Shown: positions 8,727 to 17,734, counted from the stretch's first letter. The stretch is 64,000 nt of DNA from JBKHYJ01 sp046565505 (GCA_046565505.1 JBKHYJ010000107.1:1-64000); one strand, 5' to 3'. Notes: generated from the letters alone by a model not told the origin. Program-made: numbers and translations.

Positions 8727-9112
8727 CCCTGTCGAAGCGTCTGGCCCGTACGCGGTGAGTTACGAAAGGAATTGGCGGAGTCCGCGACCCGCCCGTTAAC
8801 GCTGGGTAAGCTAGGGATTTATGACGGCCCGTCGGGCACAAGCGATGTTAACCTGCGACGCGGATGGCTCAGCATCATGGCAGTCAACAAGCAACCATGT
8901 CCCTTTACCGTGCAGTTGTGTCTTGTTAGCACTCATAGGCGAGAGGGCCTCGGCCTGGAGCCCTTCAGCGGTGGGCAACAAACGTCGGAAGAGATTACTA
9001 ATGCGGGGCGCGGGATAATGAAAACATGTTAATTACGAACCGAGCGCGGCATGCCCACGCCCGACGAGTGTCGGCCGCCGGCCGCGCGCTGCCTTTTGCC
9101 TCGCGCCCCGCG
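8727..9112. other. Divergent intergenic region without recognisable gene
   Basis: This 386-base stretch lies between two diverging sigma-54-type promoters. Open frames up to about 100 codons exist (for example 8721-9032 on the plus strand), but their composition, lack of ribosome sites and lack of protein-like content argue against them. It may hold enhancer sites for the activator that serves both promoters. No clear repeat was found. Confidence 0.4.
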
Positions 9113-9130
9113 CTGGCACGACGCTTGCAA
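9113..9130 (+). promoter_or_regulatory. Sigma-54 promoter, perfect consensus
   Basis: The sequence CTGGCACGACGCTTGCAA matches the full sigma-54 consensus (YTGGCACGRNNNTTGCW) with GG at 9115-9116 and GC at 9127-9128. Transcription would start near 9140, run through a possible 26-codon leader frame at 9159, and reach the pyrophosphatase gene at 9339. Confidence 0.82.
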
Positions 9131-9158
9131 TTTGAAGCGCTTGCAAAATTGAGGACCT

Positions 9159-9239
9159 ATGAAACTGACCGCGCCGGAGGATAGGGTGAAGGCTCTCGTT
9201 GAAGCACGAAGCGATGCCGTGTACGCGGCGGACTCATGA
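9159..9239 (+). CDS. Possible 26-residue leader peptide
   Basis: An ATG nineteen bases after the predicted sigma-54 start point opens a 26-codon frame beginning MKLTAPEDRVKALVEARSDA and ending at a TGA at 9237-9239. A GAGGA motif stands before the ATG, but only three bases away, which is shorter than usual. The frame could be a real small protein, a leader peptide or chance. No family is recognised. Its placement directly behind a consensus promoter is the only positive argument. Confidence 0.3.
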   Translation: MKLTAPEDRVKALVEARSDAVYAADS

Positions 9240-9338
9240 TGATTTGGGTCGCGAAGGTCAGTCGCATACGTCTTTACCAGCGCCCTCTTCCGACAGCGGA
9301 TTAAAACGTCTCTTCTTGAACATCGCTCTAAGAAAGCC

Positions 9339-9935
9339 ATGCCAAAGAATTCTTTAGCCACAGACCCCGAATCCGGCCTCGGGGCTTTCGACGCGGAATC
9401 GGGCGAGCTGAACGTGATAATCGAAACGCCGAAGGGCCACCGCAATAAATTCAAGTACGACGGCAAGAGCGGCCTATACAAATTGGGCGGCGTGCTCCCG
9501 GCGGGCGCCGTCTTCCCCTTCGATTTTGGTTTCGTGCCATCGACGCTGGGCGGCGATGGCGACCCGCTCGACGTGCTCCTGCTGATGGATGAGCCCGCCT
9601 TCCCGGGCTGTCTCGTGCCGGCCCGGCTGGTCGGCGTCATCGAGGCCGAACAGACGGAAGAAGGCAACACGGTCCGCAACGACCGCCTTATCGCCGTTGC
9701 CGCCGATTCGCACAATCACCGCGAGGTGAACTCGCTCGACGAGATAAGCGAAAGCCTGGTCGATGAGATAGTGCATTTCTTTGTGTCTTACAATGAGAGC
9801 AAAGGGAAAGAGTTTAAGCCTCTAGGCACTTTCGGCCCCGAGGAGGCTAAGAGTCTGATCGAAGAAGGGGTCAAGCTCTACGGCCGTAAGAACGGACGCG
9901 ACTCCAGGGCGAAGGGCAAGGCCGGGAAGCGTTGA
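9339..9935 (+). CDS. ppa: Inorganic pyrophosphatase (family I)
   Basis: This 198-residue cytosolic enzyme hydrolyses pyrophosphate to two phosphates and so pulls biosynthetic reactions forward. The family I signature is clear: D73-G-D75-P-L-D78-V binds the catalytic metals, with FDFGFVPSTLGGDGDPLDVL around it. Residues K and Y of the N-terminal half (HRNKFKYD) fit the active site. It is longer than the 175-residue E. coli enzyme through N- and C-terminal extensions, the latter a basic KNGRDSRAKGKAGKR tail. The ribosome site is weak (AAGAAAG). A consensus sigma-54 promoter 210 bases upstream suggests conditional expression. Confidence 0.93.
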   Translation: MPKNSLATDPESGLGAFDAESGELNVIIETPKGHRNKFKYDGKSGLYKLGGVLPAGAVFPFDFGFVPSTLGGDGDPLDVLLLMDEPAFPGCLVPARLVGVIEAEQTEEGNTVRNDRLIAVAADSHNHREVNSLDEISESLVDEIVHFFVSYNESKGKEFKPLGTFGPEEAKSLIEEGVKLYGRKNGRDSRAKGKAGKR

Positions 9936-10085
9936 GCTGGCCGCGAGCTTATGAATGCGAATTCATGAGACGTTCACGCGAAGCCCATCATGGGTTAAAG
10001 CCGCACGGCGGTCGCTATACTCATGCGGCACTCGCCGAGCGCCGGGCCGGTTCTTCGCGGAGCGTTTCAAATAAGGAGGGACGAT

Positions 10086-10238
10086 ATGGGGACCATACTG
10101 ATAATACTGTTGATACTGCTGCTGATCGGGGCGGTGCCGAGCTGGCCTTACAGCAGGGGCTGGGGGTATTACCCGAGCGGGCTGCTCGGGGTGATTCTTC
10201 TCATAGTAATCATCCTGCTGTTAACGGGGCGGCTCTAG
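10086..10238 (+). CDS. DUF3309 family small membrane protein
   Basis: The 50-residue product is almost entirely two short hydrophobic segments, MGTILIILLILLLIGAVPSW and GLLGVILLIVIILLLTGRL, joined by YSRGWGYYPS. This is the complete DUF3309 pattern (two helices around a Trp/Tyr/Gly-rich loop). Function is unknown; members are common in stress-gene neighbourhoods. The ATG at 10086 has a strong AAGGAGGGACGAT ribosome site, which decides against the longer frame starting at 10023. Confidence 0.85.
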   Translation: MGTILIILLILLLIGAVPSWPYSRGWGYYPSGLLGVILLIVIILLLTGRL

Positions 10239-10407
10239 GGCGGTTCAACGTTTACGGCCGCGGGGCGGGGCGTGCGCGCTTCGCATGATTTGACAATCAA
10301 TAATCGATTGAGATAATGCGGGCGGCGAGAGGGCCGGCCCTATAGGCGGCCTGCTTTCTCTAAACGCGTTCGAGGTCCACTCGACCGATGGCCTCGCAAA
10401 TTGAATA

Positions 10408-10422
10408 TGGCATCCTCCTTGC
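10408..10422 (+). promoter_or_regulatory. Sigma-54 promoter before the 50-codon gene
   Basis: The site TGGCATCCTCCTTGC has GG at 10409-10410 and GC at 10421-10422, ten bases apart. It is almost identical to the site at 51809-51823 on the other strand, which reads TGGCATTCTCCTTGC. It stands about 70 bases before the ATG at 10493. Confidence 0.75.
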
Positions 10423-10492
10423 GGCCAAACACGAGCGACGAGTTCAGCGTTCTTAAACTAGCCGGGGCGGATCGGCTAAACGGAGGGAGCAG

Positions 10493-10645
10493 ATGGCGGA
10501 CCAAAAAAAACATGACAGCGAAGTGAAGAATCAAGGCGGCAAGGCGGTGACCGGCGACCCGGGCAGGACCGCCGACAAGGCCGAGGGTGATAGGGATACT
10601 GTCGAGCAGAGTATACGCGACAAAGAACAGAGGGGGCAGGCATAA
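10493..10645 (+). CDS. Small hydrophilic stress-type protein
   Basis: A 50-residue, strongly charged, glycine-containing product without hydrophobic segments (start MADQKKHDSEVKNQGGKAV, end DKEQRGQA). Its composition is that of a disordered, hydrophilin-like protein such as CsbD- or KGG-type stress peptides, but no family motif is present. CGGAGGGAGCAG gives a good ribosome site, and a sigma-54-type promoter lies 70 bases upstream. Exonuclease III starts 51 bases after its stop and may be on the same transcript. Confidence 0.72.
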   Translation: MADQKKHDSEVKNQGGKAVTGDPGRTADKAEGDRDTVEQSIRDKEQRGQA

Positions 10646-10696
10646 GGGGGTCATTATCAGAAGAAACGACAGCTTGAACATGGGTGACGCAAGGTT

Positions 10697-11464
10697 GTGA
10701 AGCTTGCTACCTGGAACGTCAATTCCATCACCGCGCGGTTGCCTCTCGTGCTCAGGTGGCTCGGCGGGGCGCGGCCCGATGTCTTATGCCTTCAGGAAAC
10801 CAAATGCACCGACGAGAGGTTTCCCGCGGAGGCTTTCCGGGAGCTCGGGTACGCTTCGGAATCCTTCGGCCAGCCGACCTATAATGGCGTCGCGATCCTC
10901 TCATTACTTGCTTGCGAGGACGTGCGGCGCGGGTTCCGAGACGATCACGCGAGCGCGCAGGCGCGCCTGATAGCGGCGACAGTCGGGGGCGTCCGCGTAG
11001 TCAACGTCTACGTCCCGAACGGCCAGTCTGTGGGCTCCGACAAGTATCAATTCAAGCTCGAATGGATGCGGCGGCTGCGCGAGTTCTTCGATACAGATTA
11101 TGGCACGGGCGAGCCTGTCTTTCTGTGCGGCGATTTCAACGTAGCCCCGGAGGACCGCGACGTTCATAACCCTAAAATATGGGAGGGCCGAATCCTGTTC
11201 AGCGAGCCTGAAAAAGCCGCGCTTGAGCATGTAAAAAAATGGGGATTCATAGACGCCTTCCGGTTGCACAACTCCGAAGGGAAGCTGTTTTCCTGGTGGG
11301 ACTACCGCTCGGGCGCGTTCCGGCGCAACCTCGGGCTCAGAATAGATCACGTCTGGGTGTCGCCCCCACTTGCTAAGAAATGCGCCGCCGCGTTCATAGA
11401 CAAAGAGCCGCGCGGCTGGGAGCGGCCCTCCGACCACGCGCCCGTAATTGTGGAGCTTGAATGA
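10697..11464 (+). CDS. xth: Exodeoxyribonuclease III
   Basis: This 255-residue enzyme is a DNase-I-fold exonuclease and AP endonuclease of base excision repair. Visible active-site elements are the start KLATWNVNSI with N7, E34 in LQETKC, D146 and N148 in CGDFNVAPEDRDVHNP, and H247 in PSDHAP. Length and motif order match XthA. Translation starts at a GTG. The 50-residue stress-type gene lies directly upstream, so the repair enzyme could share its sigma-54 promoter. Confidence 0.93.
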   Translation: MKLATWNVNSITARLPLVLRWLGGARPDVLCLQETKCTDERFPAEAFRELGYASESFGQPTYNGVAILSLLACEDVRRGFRDDHASAQARLIAATVGGVRVVNVYVPNGQSVGSDKYQFKLEWMRRLREFFDTDYGTGEPVFLCGDFNVAPEDRDVHNPKIWEGRILFSEPEKAALEHVKKWGFIDAFRLHNSEGKLFSWWDYRSGAFRRNLGLRIDHVWVSPPLAKKCAAAFIDKEPRGWERPSDHAPVIVELE

Positions 11465-11616
11465 ACGACGAAGCGTAAGCGCGGGGCGATGAAAGGGCCC
11501 TTTGTTACTGATCATTAGTCGCCCGGCGAAGGACAGGAAACAACCGGCTACCGCGCGCACACCTCTCGGCTCGTCGTTCTCAGCTCCGCCTTCACCGTTG
11601 GGCATGGGGAGCAATC

Positions 11617-12639
11617 ATGAGTAGAGATAGAAATAACGCGCTGATGTTTGCCGCCGCGGGGGCGGGGGCCATCCTGGCTATTCGCGCGCTGGCGCGCAAG
11701 GCGGCGGAATACGATATGCGCGGCCGCGTCGTGCTCATCACCGGGGGCTCGCGCGGGCTGGGCCTGGTCATGGCGCGAGAGCTCGCGCGGGAGGGGGCGC
11801 ACCTGGCTATCTGCGCCCGCGATGAAGTAGAGCTTACGCGCGCCTACGAGGATTTGAACTGGCGTACGCGCGTTCTCGCCCTCCCCTGTGACGTGACGGA
11901 CCGGGCGCAGGTCGAGGGGCTGGTGAGAGCCGTTGAAGATCACTATGGCCGAATCGACGTGCTCATCAACAACGCCGGCGTGATACAGGTCGGGCCTATG
12001 GAGGTCATGACGCTGGAAGATTACGAAGAGGCCATGCGGATTCACTTCTGGGCGCCGCTCTACATGACACTGGCCGTGCTCCCGGAGATGCGGCGGCGCC
12101 GCGAAGGCCGCATCGTGAACATCTCGTCAATCGGGGGCAAGATAAGCGTGCCTCACCTTCTGCCTTACAGCGCGAGCAAATTCGCGCTTGTAGGCTTATC
12201 CGAAGGGCTGCGCTCGGAATTGGCGAAGGACGGCGTAGTGGTGACGACCGTCTGCCCGGGGTTGATGCGGACCGGAAGCCCGCGCAACGCGACCTTCAAA
12301 GGGCGGCATCAAGCCGAGTACGCATGGTTTTCCATAAGCGACGCCCTCCCCGTTACTTCGATGAAGGCCGAGCGCGCCGCGCGCCAGGTCATCGCGGCTT
12401 GCAAGCGCGGGGACGCGGAGGTAGTGCTGACGATTCAAGCGAAGCTCGCGGCGCTATTCCACGGCGTTTTCCCCGGGTTGACGGCGGACATTCTAGGCGT
12501 GGTCAATGGGCTGCTGCCCGAGGCGGGCGGCATAGGGACTGGGCGCGCGAAGGGGAAAGAGAGCCGGTCCGGCCTCGCGCCATCCTGGCTCACGGCGCTC
12601 AGCGATAATGCCGCGCGCGAAAACAACGAAGTGAATTAA
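11617..12639 (+). CDS. Membrane-anchored short-chain dehydrogenase/reductase
   Basis: The 340-residue product starts with a hydrophobic anchor (LMFAAAGAGAILAIRALA, residues 9-26) and then a classical SDR domain. The cofactor motif TGGSRGLG lies at 42-49, NNAG near 116-119 and catalytic Y184-x3-K188 in PYSASKFALVG. An arginine after the second strand (CARDEVEL) points to NADP. The roughly 60-residue C-terminal extension is unusual for the family. The substrate is unknown. GGGGAGCAATC before the ATG is a fair ribosome site. Confidence 0.88.
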   Translation: MSRDRNNALMFAAAGAGAILAIRALARKAAEYDMRGRVVLITGGSRGLGLVMARELAREGAHLAICARDEVELTRAYEDLNWRTRVLALPCDVTDRAQVEGLVRAVEDHYGRIDVLINNAGVIQVGPMEVMTLEDYEEAMRIHFWAPLYMTLAVLPEMRRRREGRIVNISSIGGKISVPHLLPYSASKFALVGLSEGLRSELAKDGVVVTTVCPGLMRTGSPRNATFKGRHQAEYAWFSISDALPVTSMKAERAARQVIAACKRGDAEVVLTIQAKLAALFHGVFPGLTADILGVVNGLLPEAGGIGTGRAKGKESRSGLAPSWLTALSDNAARENNEVN

Positions 12640-12816
12640 GTACGAGAAACGGAGAATTCGAGGGCCGACCGATCTGGCGCGGTTCATTATGGCAGGCACT
12701 TTTCGCCCGGCGGCGCGAGGGCCTGCGTTAGACACGCGTCAATTTACTCTGCTAAAATGGCTCATCCCCGATTGCGCCAATAACATCACTACGATCTATG
12801 GGATGGGTATTTCAGC

Positions 12817-13671
12817 TTGACGTTCAAGACAGTCTATGGCGTGGACTTCAGCGGGGCGAAGCTCGCGGGCAAAAACACATGGGTCGCAAGGCTCGAATTG
12901 CGGGCGCGCGGCCGGAGGCGGCCCGCATTCCGACTCGCCGACCTTTCACCGCTCGAACAACTTTGCGGCACTGCCGAGCGCGACCCGGCACTGGCTCACC
13001 TCGTCAGCATGATAGCCGAATCGCAACAGGTGCTGTGGGCGCTAGACTTCCCATTCGGGTTGCCGGTCGAAGTCATGGGTCAGTGCGCGAGATGGCAAGA
13101 TCAGATCGATTTCCTGCATGCCTGGGGCGAGGATGACTATGGCGTCGGGCTTGAATGCCTGCGGCGCGCCAAGGCCCTCGGCGGGCCCAATCACATACGC
13201 AGGCTGACCGACCTGGAAGAGAAAGCCCCGTTCGACCCCTATCATTACAGGATCATTTACCAGACCTTCTATGGCATGCGAGACGTGCTCGGCCCGCTGA
13301 GGCGGCGCAGGCACACGGCCATACTGCCGTTCCAATACGGGCGGCTGGTCACGGCTCGCCGCGTCGTCGTGGAGGCATGTCCGGCATCGACGCTCAAGCG
13401 TATGGGGTTGCCGCACCAGAACTATAAACAGCCCGAGGGCGGTCCGCTGACTGCCAGGCGCAGGCGCACGAGGCGCGTGATACTCGACGGATTGGCGGAG
13501 CACGTCTTAATCTCGGATGCACACAGGAGGGCCATCATGCGGAACGGGGGTGCAGATTCCCTCGACGCCGTGATCGCCGCGCTGGGGGCTGCAAGGGCGT
13601 GGGCCACCAGCGACCACCGGCTCATCTCCAGACACTCGAGGTATCCGCTGGAAGGGCGACTGTACGTATAG
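12817..13671 (+). CDS. DUF429 domain protein (predicted RNase H-like nuclease fold)
   Basis: The 284-residue product opens with TVYGVDFSGAKLAGKNTWVA, the first strand and aspartate of the DUF429 RNase-H-like fold, and later shows LWALDFPFGLPV and the closing DSLDAVIAALGAARAW with conserved acidic residues. DUF429 proteins are predicted nucleases, but no activity is firmly established. It starts with TTG, with GGGATGGG upstream as a possible ribosome site. It converges on the nitronate monooxygenase gene. Confidence 0.75.
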   Translation: MTFKTVYGVDFSGAKLAGKNTWVARLELRARGRRRPAFRLADLSPLEQLCGTAERDPALAHLVSMIAESQQVLWALDFPFGLPVEVMGQCARWQDQIDFLHAWGEDDYGVGLECLRRAKALGGPNHIRRLTDLEEKAPFDPYHYRIIYQTFYGMRDVLGPLRRRRHTAILPFQYGRLVTARRVVVEACPASTLKRMGLPHQNYKQPEGGPLTARRRRTRRVILDGLAEHVLISDAHRRAIMRNGGADSLDAVIAALGAARAWATSDHRLISRHSRYPLEGRLYV

Positions 13672-13771
13672 CGTCGCCCAGTATCAGGCGGGGCGAAAAG
13701 CCGCCGAGCGCTCGACAGGGTCAGACAGAAAAGAAGGCGCCTGGGGCTGGCGGGACGGCTCAAGCACTCCT

Positions 13772-14902
13772 TCAAGGTGTGTCCGGTTGTGGCTGAGAAG
13801 AGAGCGTTGCGCTCCAGCGCTGAACGCCTCCGGCGATTTCAGACGCTTGCGCGACGAGATTGCCGAGGAAGACGTGAACGTCCTCGCAATGAGAGAGGCG
13901 GGCGCTTTGTCCGGCCCACAGCGGCAGAAGCTCGCGACGCCCTGCCTTCTCGGCGGGGGCGGAGAGATGGCGGACGAGCGCCCGTTGGAGCGGGTAGGGA
14001 AGAATCTCCGTCTCTTTTTTGCTCAGCTCGTCGAGCAATTGATTCTTGATACCCCGGGCGAGCCTTCCGGTAAAGCCTCTGGTCAGAGCCGTCGTGCCCG
14101 CCTCGCGGGTGAGTAGAGCCTTGCGATGGCTGGGGCTCGACCCCGACTCCTCGCACGAAAGGAAAACGGTCCCCATCTGTACGCCGGACGCGCCGAGGGC
14201 GAACGCCGCGACGATGCCCCGTGCGTCGGCGATGCCTCCCGCGGCCACCACCGGCAGCTTCACGGCGTCTACGACCTGGGGCACGAGCGCGAAGGTGCCG
14301 ACGAGAGACTCTTCCGAAGGCCGAAGGAATGAGCCGCGATGGCCTCCGGCTTCAAAGCCCGAAGCGACGACGACATCTACGCCCGCCCGTTCCAGCGCGA
14401 TCGCCTCATCCACGGTCGTCGCCGTCCCGATGATTGCGATGCCGCGATGACGGCACTCGTCTAAGACCTCTTTGGGAGGAATTCCATAGATGAAGCTGAA
14501 TGCCGACACATGTGCGTCCAGCAACACGCGGGCCTGGTCTTCAAATCGCTTCGGGGAATACGGTCTATACGCCGGGCGAGGCGCTCCCAGGGCGGCGAGA
14601 TGGGCGGCAAGCGGGGCGAGGCTCCTGTCGAATGCGATTTCATCCGATGTTCGGGCGCCTTCGTCTTCCATCGACACCCATAAGTTCATTGCGAACGGTT
14701 TGTCTGTGAGCGAGCGAATCTCCGCGATCACGTCCTTGATCTCTTCGGGCGCCAGGCCGTGCGCGCCGAACGATCCGAGTCCGCCGAAGTTGGAGACCGC
14801 TGCCGTCAATTGCTGCGACGACAACCCGCCAAGTGGGCCTTGAATGATCGGGTAGTCAATCCCGAGTTCGGCGGTCAGTCGATTTTGATTCCAGGCGCCC
14901 AT
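13772..14902 (-). CDS. Nitronate monooxygenase-like FMN enzyme
   Basis: This 376-residue cytosolic flavoprotein belongs to the 2-nitropropane dioxygenase/nitronate monooxygenase group, which oxidises nitronates such as propionate 3-nitronate. The FMN-barrel marks are IDYPIIQGPLGG at 15-26, GGLGSFGAHGLAPEE near 40-54, and the catalytic His H188 in SGFEAGGHRGSF. GGIADARGIVAAFALGASGVQMG forms the phosphate site. It lies downstream of a broken UBP/VOC gene and of the flavoprotein gene on the same strand, with small gaps, so it may end that transcript. Confidence 0.88.
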   Translation of the reverse strand: MGAWNQNRLTAELGIDYPIIQGPLGGLSSQQLTAAVSNFGGLGSFGAHGLAPEEIKDVIAEIRSLTDKPFAMNLWVSMEDEGARTSDEIAFDRSLAPLAAHLAALGAPRPAYRPYSPKRFEDQARVLLDAHVSAFSFIYGIPPKEVLDECRHRGIAIIGTATTVDEAIALERAGVDVVVASGFEAGGHRGSFLRPSEESLVGTFALVPQVVDAVKLPVVAAGGIADARGIVAAFALGASGVQMGTVFLSCEESGSSPSHRKALLTREAGTTALTRGFTGRLARGIKNQLLDELSKKETEILPYPLQRALVRHLSAPAEKAGRRELLPLWAGQSARLSHCEDVHVFLGNLVAQASEIAGGVQRWSATLSSQPQPDTP

Positions 14903-14915
14903 TAGTTTTGATACC

Positions 14916-15326
14916 TCACTGGTTACTCGTGCGTAGAGAAGCGATAGAGCCGACGACTTGTTTCGTGGTCACTCCCCCGGCGTCACCGGGCAAGAGCATG
15001 AGGGACCTGGCCGACGTGACTCCCTTGCCGGATATCATCGAGGCTTCCGAGTTGTGCGGAGTGATCCGCACGGCGCGGAAGTCGCCGCCATTCGCGGCGT
15101 CAATGTCGAGCCGCCTGCCGAGATTCTCGCAGAACGCCTTCGCGCGGCGCATGCTTAGCGGCATGGCGGTTAGGCGAGTTATCGCGGCACAGCGTCGCGC
15201 CGCACTCCTGACACGTCCGCAGATGACCCGGCGCGCGCCGATCTTCACATACTCGTCGCACTCTCGATGTTTCGCTTGTTTGACCGTTGTGATCATGCCG
15301 AGATGAGAACAATTGACATCAGCCAT
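14916..15326 (-). pseudogene. Chimeric remnant: UBP-type zinc finger joined to a VOC/glyoxalase fragment
   Basis: The ATG at 15326 starts MADVNCSHLGMITTVK and ECDEYVKIGARRV, the first half of a bacterial UBP-type zinc-finger protein. One base is missing near 15225. In the shifted frame the finger continues as HLRTCQECGATLCRDNSPNR and HAAKHA. At about 15160 the homology stops, and the original frame turns into a VOC protein piece, RRAKAFCENLGRRLDIDAAN then FRAVRITPHNSEASMISGKG. That piece closely resembles the intact VOC gene at 31660-32382. UBP fingers are often encoded just behind cNMP-domain thioredoxin-reductase-like genes, as here. Deletion fusion plus frameshift is inferred. Confidence 0.75.
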
Positions 15327-15339
15327 GCCTGCCTCCCTG

Positions 15340-17025
15340 TCATTCATGTAGCGCCTGATGGACGAAGGCGACCGCGATTGAGCCCTCGCCGACTGCCGAC
15401 GCCACACGCTTGAGACTGCCCCTGCGCACGTCGCCCACGGCGAACACGCCGGGCAGGCTGGTTTCGAGCAGATGCGGGGCCCGCGTGAGTGGCCAATGCG
15501 CAGCGGCCAAATCATCCGGCGTTAAATCCGGCCCAGTCTTGATGAAGCCTTTCGCGTCGAGCGCTACGCAGCCGGCCAGCCAGCGCGTGTTAGGAACGGC
15601 GCCGGCCATGACGAAAACATGGCGGATCGCGTGAGTCTCGCTTTCGCCGCTTTGATTGTTGCGCCAGCGCACGCGCTCAAGGTGGCCGTTGCCTTCGAGG
15701 GCGACGATTTCGGTTTGCGGCCGGAAGACGATGGCCGGATTCTGTTCGATGCGGCGGATCAGGTAGCGCGACATGGTCTCCGCCAATCCATCGGACCGCA
15801 CGAGCAGGTGCACGCGGCTGGACGTCTGCGCGAGAAACACCGCCGCCTGGCCCGCCGAGTTGCCGCCCCCGACGACAATGACTTCTTCACCGCGGCACAG
15901 CTGCGACTCGACAAAGGTTGCGCCGTAGTAGACCCCCGCGCTTTTAAACTGCGAGGGGTTGTCGAGCGGCAGCCCGCGGTACTCGGCCCCCGTGGCGATG
16001 ATGATTGTGCGCGCCGGCACGCGCGGCCCGTTTTCGATCTCGACGGCGTAAGGCTTGCGCTCGCACGCGAGATGATTGGCCCCCTTCGCGATCAGCAGTT
16101 CCGCGCCGAACTTCTGCGCCTGCGTGTAGGCGCGCGCCGCGAGTTCCTGGCCCGATACGCCGGTCGGAAAGCCGAGGTAGTTCTCGATCTTGGAGCTCGA
16201 ACCGGCCTGCCCCCCCGGCGCGTCCGACTCCAGCACCAGCACGTCAAGCCCTTCGGACGCGCCGTAGACTGCCGCCGCCAACCCCGCGGGGCCCGCGCCG
16301 ATGATCACCAGGTCGCGCACGTGCGTCTGGTCGATGGCTTCGTTGAAGCCGAGGCAGTCAGCGACCTGCTGATTTGTCGGGTCGCGTAGCACCACCTCGC
16401 CCCGACAGATCAGAACCGGCACGTCTTCGACGCCGACATGGAAATGATCGAGCAAGTCCTGCACCCCCGCGTCATGGTCAAGGTCGATGAAGGAGTACGG
16501 GTGGCCATTGCGCGTCAGGAACTCCTTGACGCGAAGCGTCCCCGCGCAATGGTTCGAGCCGATGAGCACGACATCTCCGAACCCATGCGCGATCAACTCC
16601 ACCCGGCGGAGGATGAAAGCGCGCAGGAGAATGTCGCTCAACTCGCTGTCGGTTTGCACGAGCGCAAGCAAATGCTCGCGGCCCACTTCGATCACCTCGC
16701 CCGGCTCGCTCGCGCGGATTTGGGAGAACCCGCGGCGGCCCGAGAGCAGGTTCACTTCGCCGGTGAACATGCCGGGCCCATAGAGCACGATGAGGTCTTC
16801 GCTCGCGCCCGTCGGGCGAACGATCTCGATTTGACCTGTGACGACGACGAAGAAGCGCATGGTGCGCTCGCCCGCTTCGACCAGAACCTCGCCGCGCTCG
16901 ACCTGCCGCACGTGGCCGTGCGCGGCGACGCGGGCGACCTGGGCCTCGGTCAGGGTCGGGACCAGGTCGTCGAAGCGTGACGCCGTGGCAGATGGATTGA
17001 GCAGGGGCATGTCGCTCATAGACAT
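15340..17025 (-). CDS. FAD-dependent oxidoreductase with cyclic-nucleotide-binding and thioredoxin-reductase-like domains
   Basis: The 561-residue protein has three parts: a cNMP-binding domain (about 20-130), a glutaredoxin/thioredoxin-like domain (about 150-235), and a TrxB-like FAD/NADPH part with VIIGAGPAGLAAAVYGASEG near 240, IVVGGGNSAGQAAVFLA for NADPH, and SLPGVFAVGDVRRGSLKRVA for FAD. The CxxC of true thioredoxin reductases is missing: YYGATFVESQLC stands where it should be. The glutaredoxin-like part has only one cysteine (NHCAGT). It is therefore probably not a classical thioredoxin reductase. It is followed by the broken UBP zinc-finger gene, its usual neighbour. Confidence 0.87.
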   Translation of the reverse strand: MSMSDMPLLNPSATASRFDDLVPTLTEAQVARVAAHGHVRQVERGEVLVEAGERTMRFFVVVTGQIEIVRPTGASEDLIVLYGPGMFTGEVNLLSGRRGFSQIRASEPGEVIEVGREHLLALVQTDSELSDILLRAFILRRVELIAHGFGDVVLIGSNHCAGTLRVKEFLTRNGHPYSFIDLDHDAGVQDLLDHFHVGVEDVPVLICRGEVVLRDPTNQQVADCLGFNEAIDQTHVRDLVIIGAGPAGLAAAVYGASEGLDVLVLESDAPGGQAGSSSKIENYLGFPTGVSGQELAARAYTQAQKFGAELLIAKGANHLACERKPYAVEIENGPRVPARTIIIATGAEYRGLPLDNPSQFKSAGVYYGATFVESQLCRGEEVIVVGGGNSAGQAAVFLAQTSSRVHLLVRSDGLAETMSRYLIRRIEQNPAIVFRPQTEIVALEGNGHLERVRWRNNQSGESETHAIRHVFVMAGAVPNTRWLAGCVALDAKGFIKTGPDLTPDDLAAAHWPLTRAPHLLETSLPGVFAVGDVRRGSLKRVASAVGEGSIAVAFVHQALHE

Positions 17026-17123
17026 AGGTGTATCCCTTCGCTTGCTTCCGGCAAGCCGCCGCGCATGACCGTGGGATCAGCGCGGGGCCCCGGTATGTGA
17101 TCGGCAGCCGGCGCCGGCCATCG

Positions 17124-17705
17124 TTACTCCGGCCGCAGGTATTTCTTCAGCTCCGCGGCCGCGTGCTCGAACAGGGAACGGGTCGCCGGCTCTTCCGCCA
17201 GGCCGTTCAGCAGCCCGAAGTCATGTATCATGCCATTGTAACGCACCGCGGTCACTTTGGCGCCGGCCTCGTCCGACATGTGCCCGTGGGCTTCGCCCTC
17301 GTCGCGCAAGACTCGCTCTCGGCTACCTGGATCAGCGCGGGCTGCAACCCTTTCAACTGCTCGGCCGTAGCCCGCAACGGCGAAACGTAGATTTCCCGGC
17401 GCTCTTTCGGGCCGGCCGTGTAGAGGTCGAACATCCACTTCATCAGGGCGCGGTGAGGAAACGCTTACCGAACTGCCGGTAAGATTCGGTCTCGAACTCG
17501 GCGCTCGTGACCGGCCACATCATGATATGAAGTCTGATTTCCGGGCCGCCATTCTCTTTAGCCTTCGGCGCGGTCACGGCCGTCATATTGCCCCCGACGC
17601 TGTTGCCCACGATTGCCATGCTTTCCCCGCCGACATTGATCTCGCCGCGGCCGGCCACCCGGCGGGCCGCGGCATAGATTTCGTTGACCGCCTGCGGATA
17701 CTTCG
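17124..17705 (-). pseudogene. Truncated and frameshifted alpha/beta hydrolase (acetyl-hydrolase type)
   Basis: Three consecutive minus-strand frames reconstruct the back half of one hydrolase. The first contains the nucleophile elbow VGNSVGGNMTA and ends GKRFLTAP. The second carries MKWMFDLYTAGPKERREIYV and ALIQVAES. The third has VLRDEGEAHGHM, the catalytic-His region YNGMIHDFGLLNGLAEEP and the end ELKKYLRPE. Single-base losses near 17445 and 17310 explain the shifts. The 5-prime half is absent: homology begins at about 17705 in KYPQAVNEIYAAA. Immediately upstream is promoter element copy a, so a promoter now sits against a gene body without a start. Confidence 0.82.
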
Positions 17706-17734
17706 CACCGGGCGCCCGACGGAGGCACCGTCAC

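Noticed and set aside
8721..9032. Plus-strand 103-codon frame between the diverging sigma-54 promoters
   Set aside because: No ribosome site, unnatural composition and no protein-like segment.
15619..16389. Plus-strand open frame of 256 codons opposite the cNMP/TrxB-like gene
   Set aside because: Composition is that of a reverse-complement shadow, and the minus-strand protein is clearly real.
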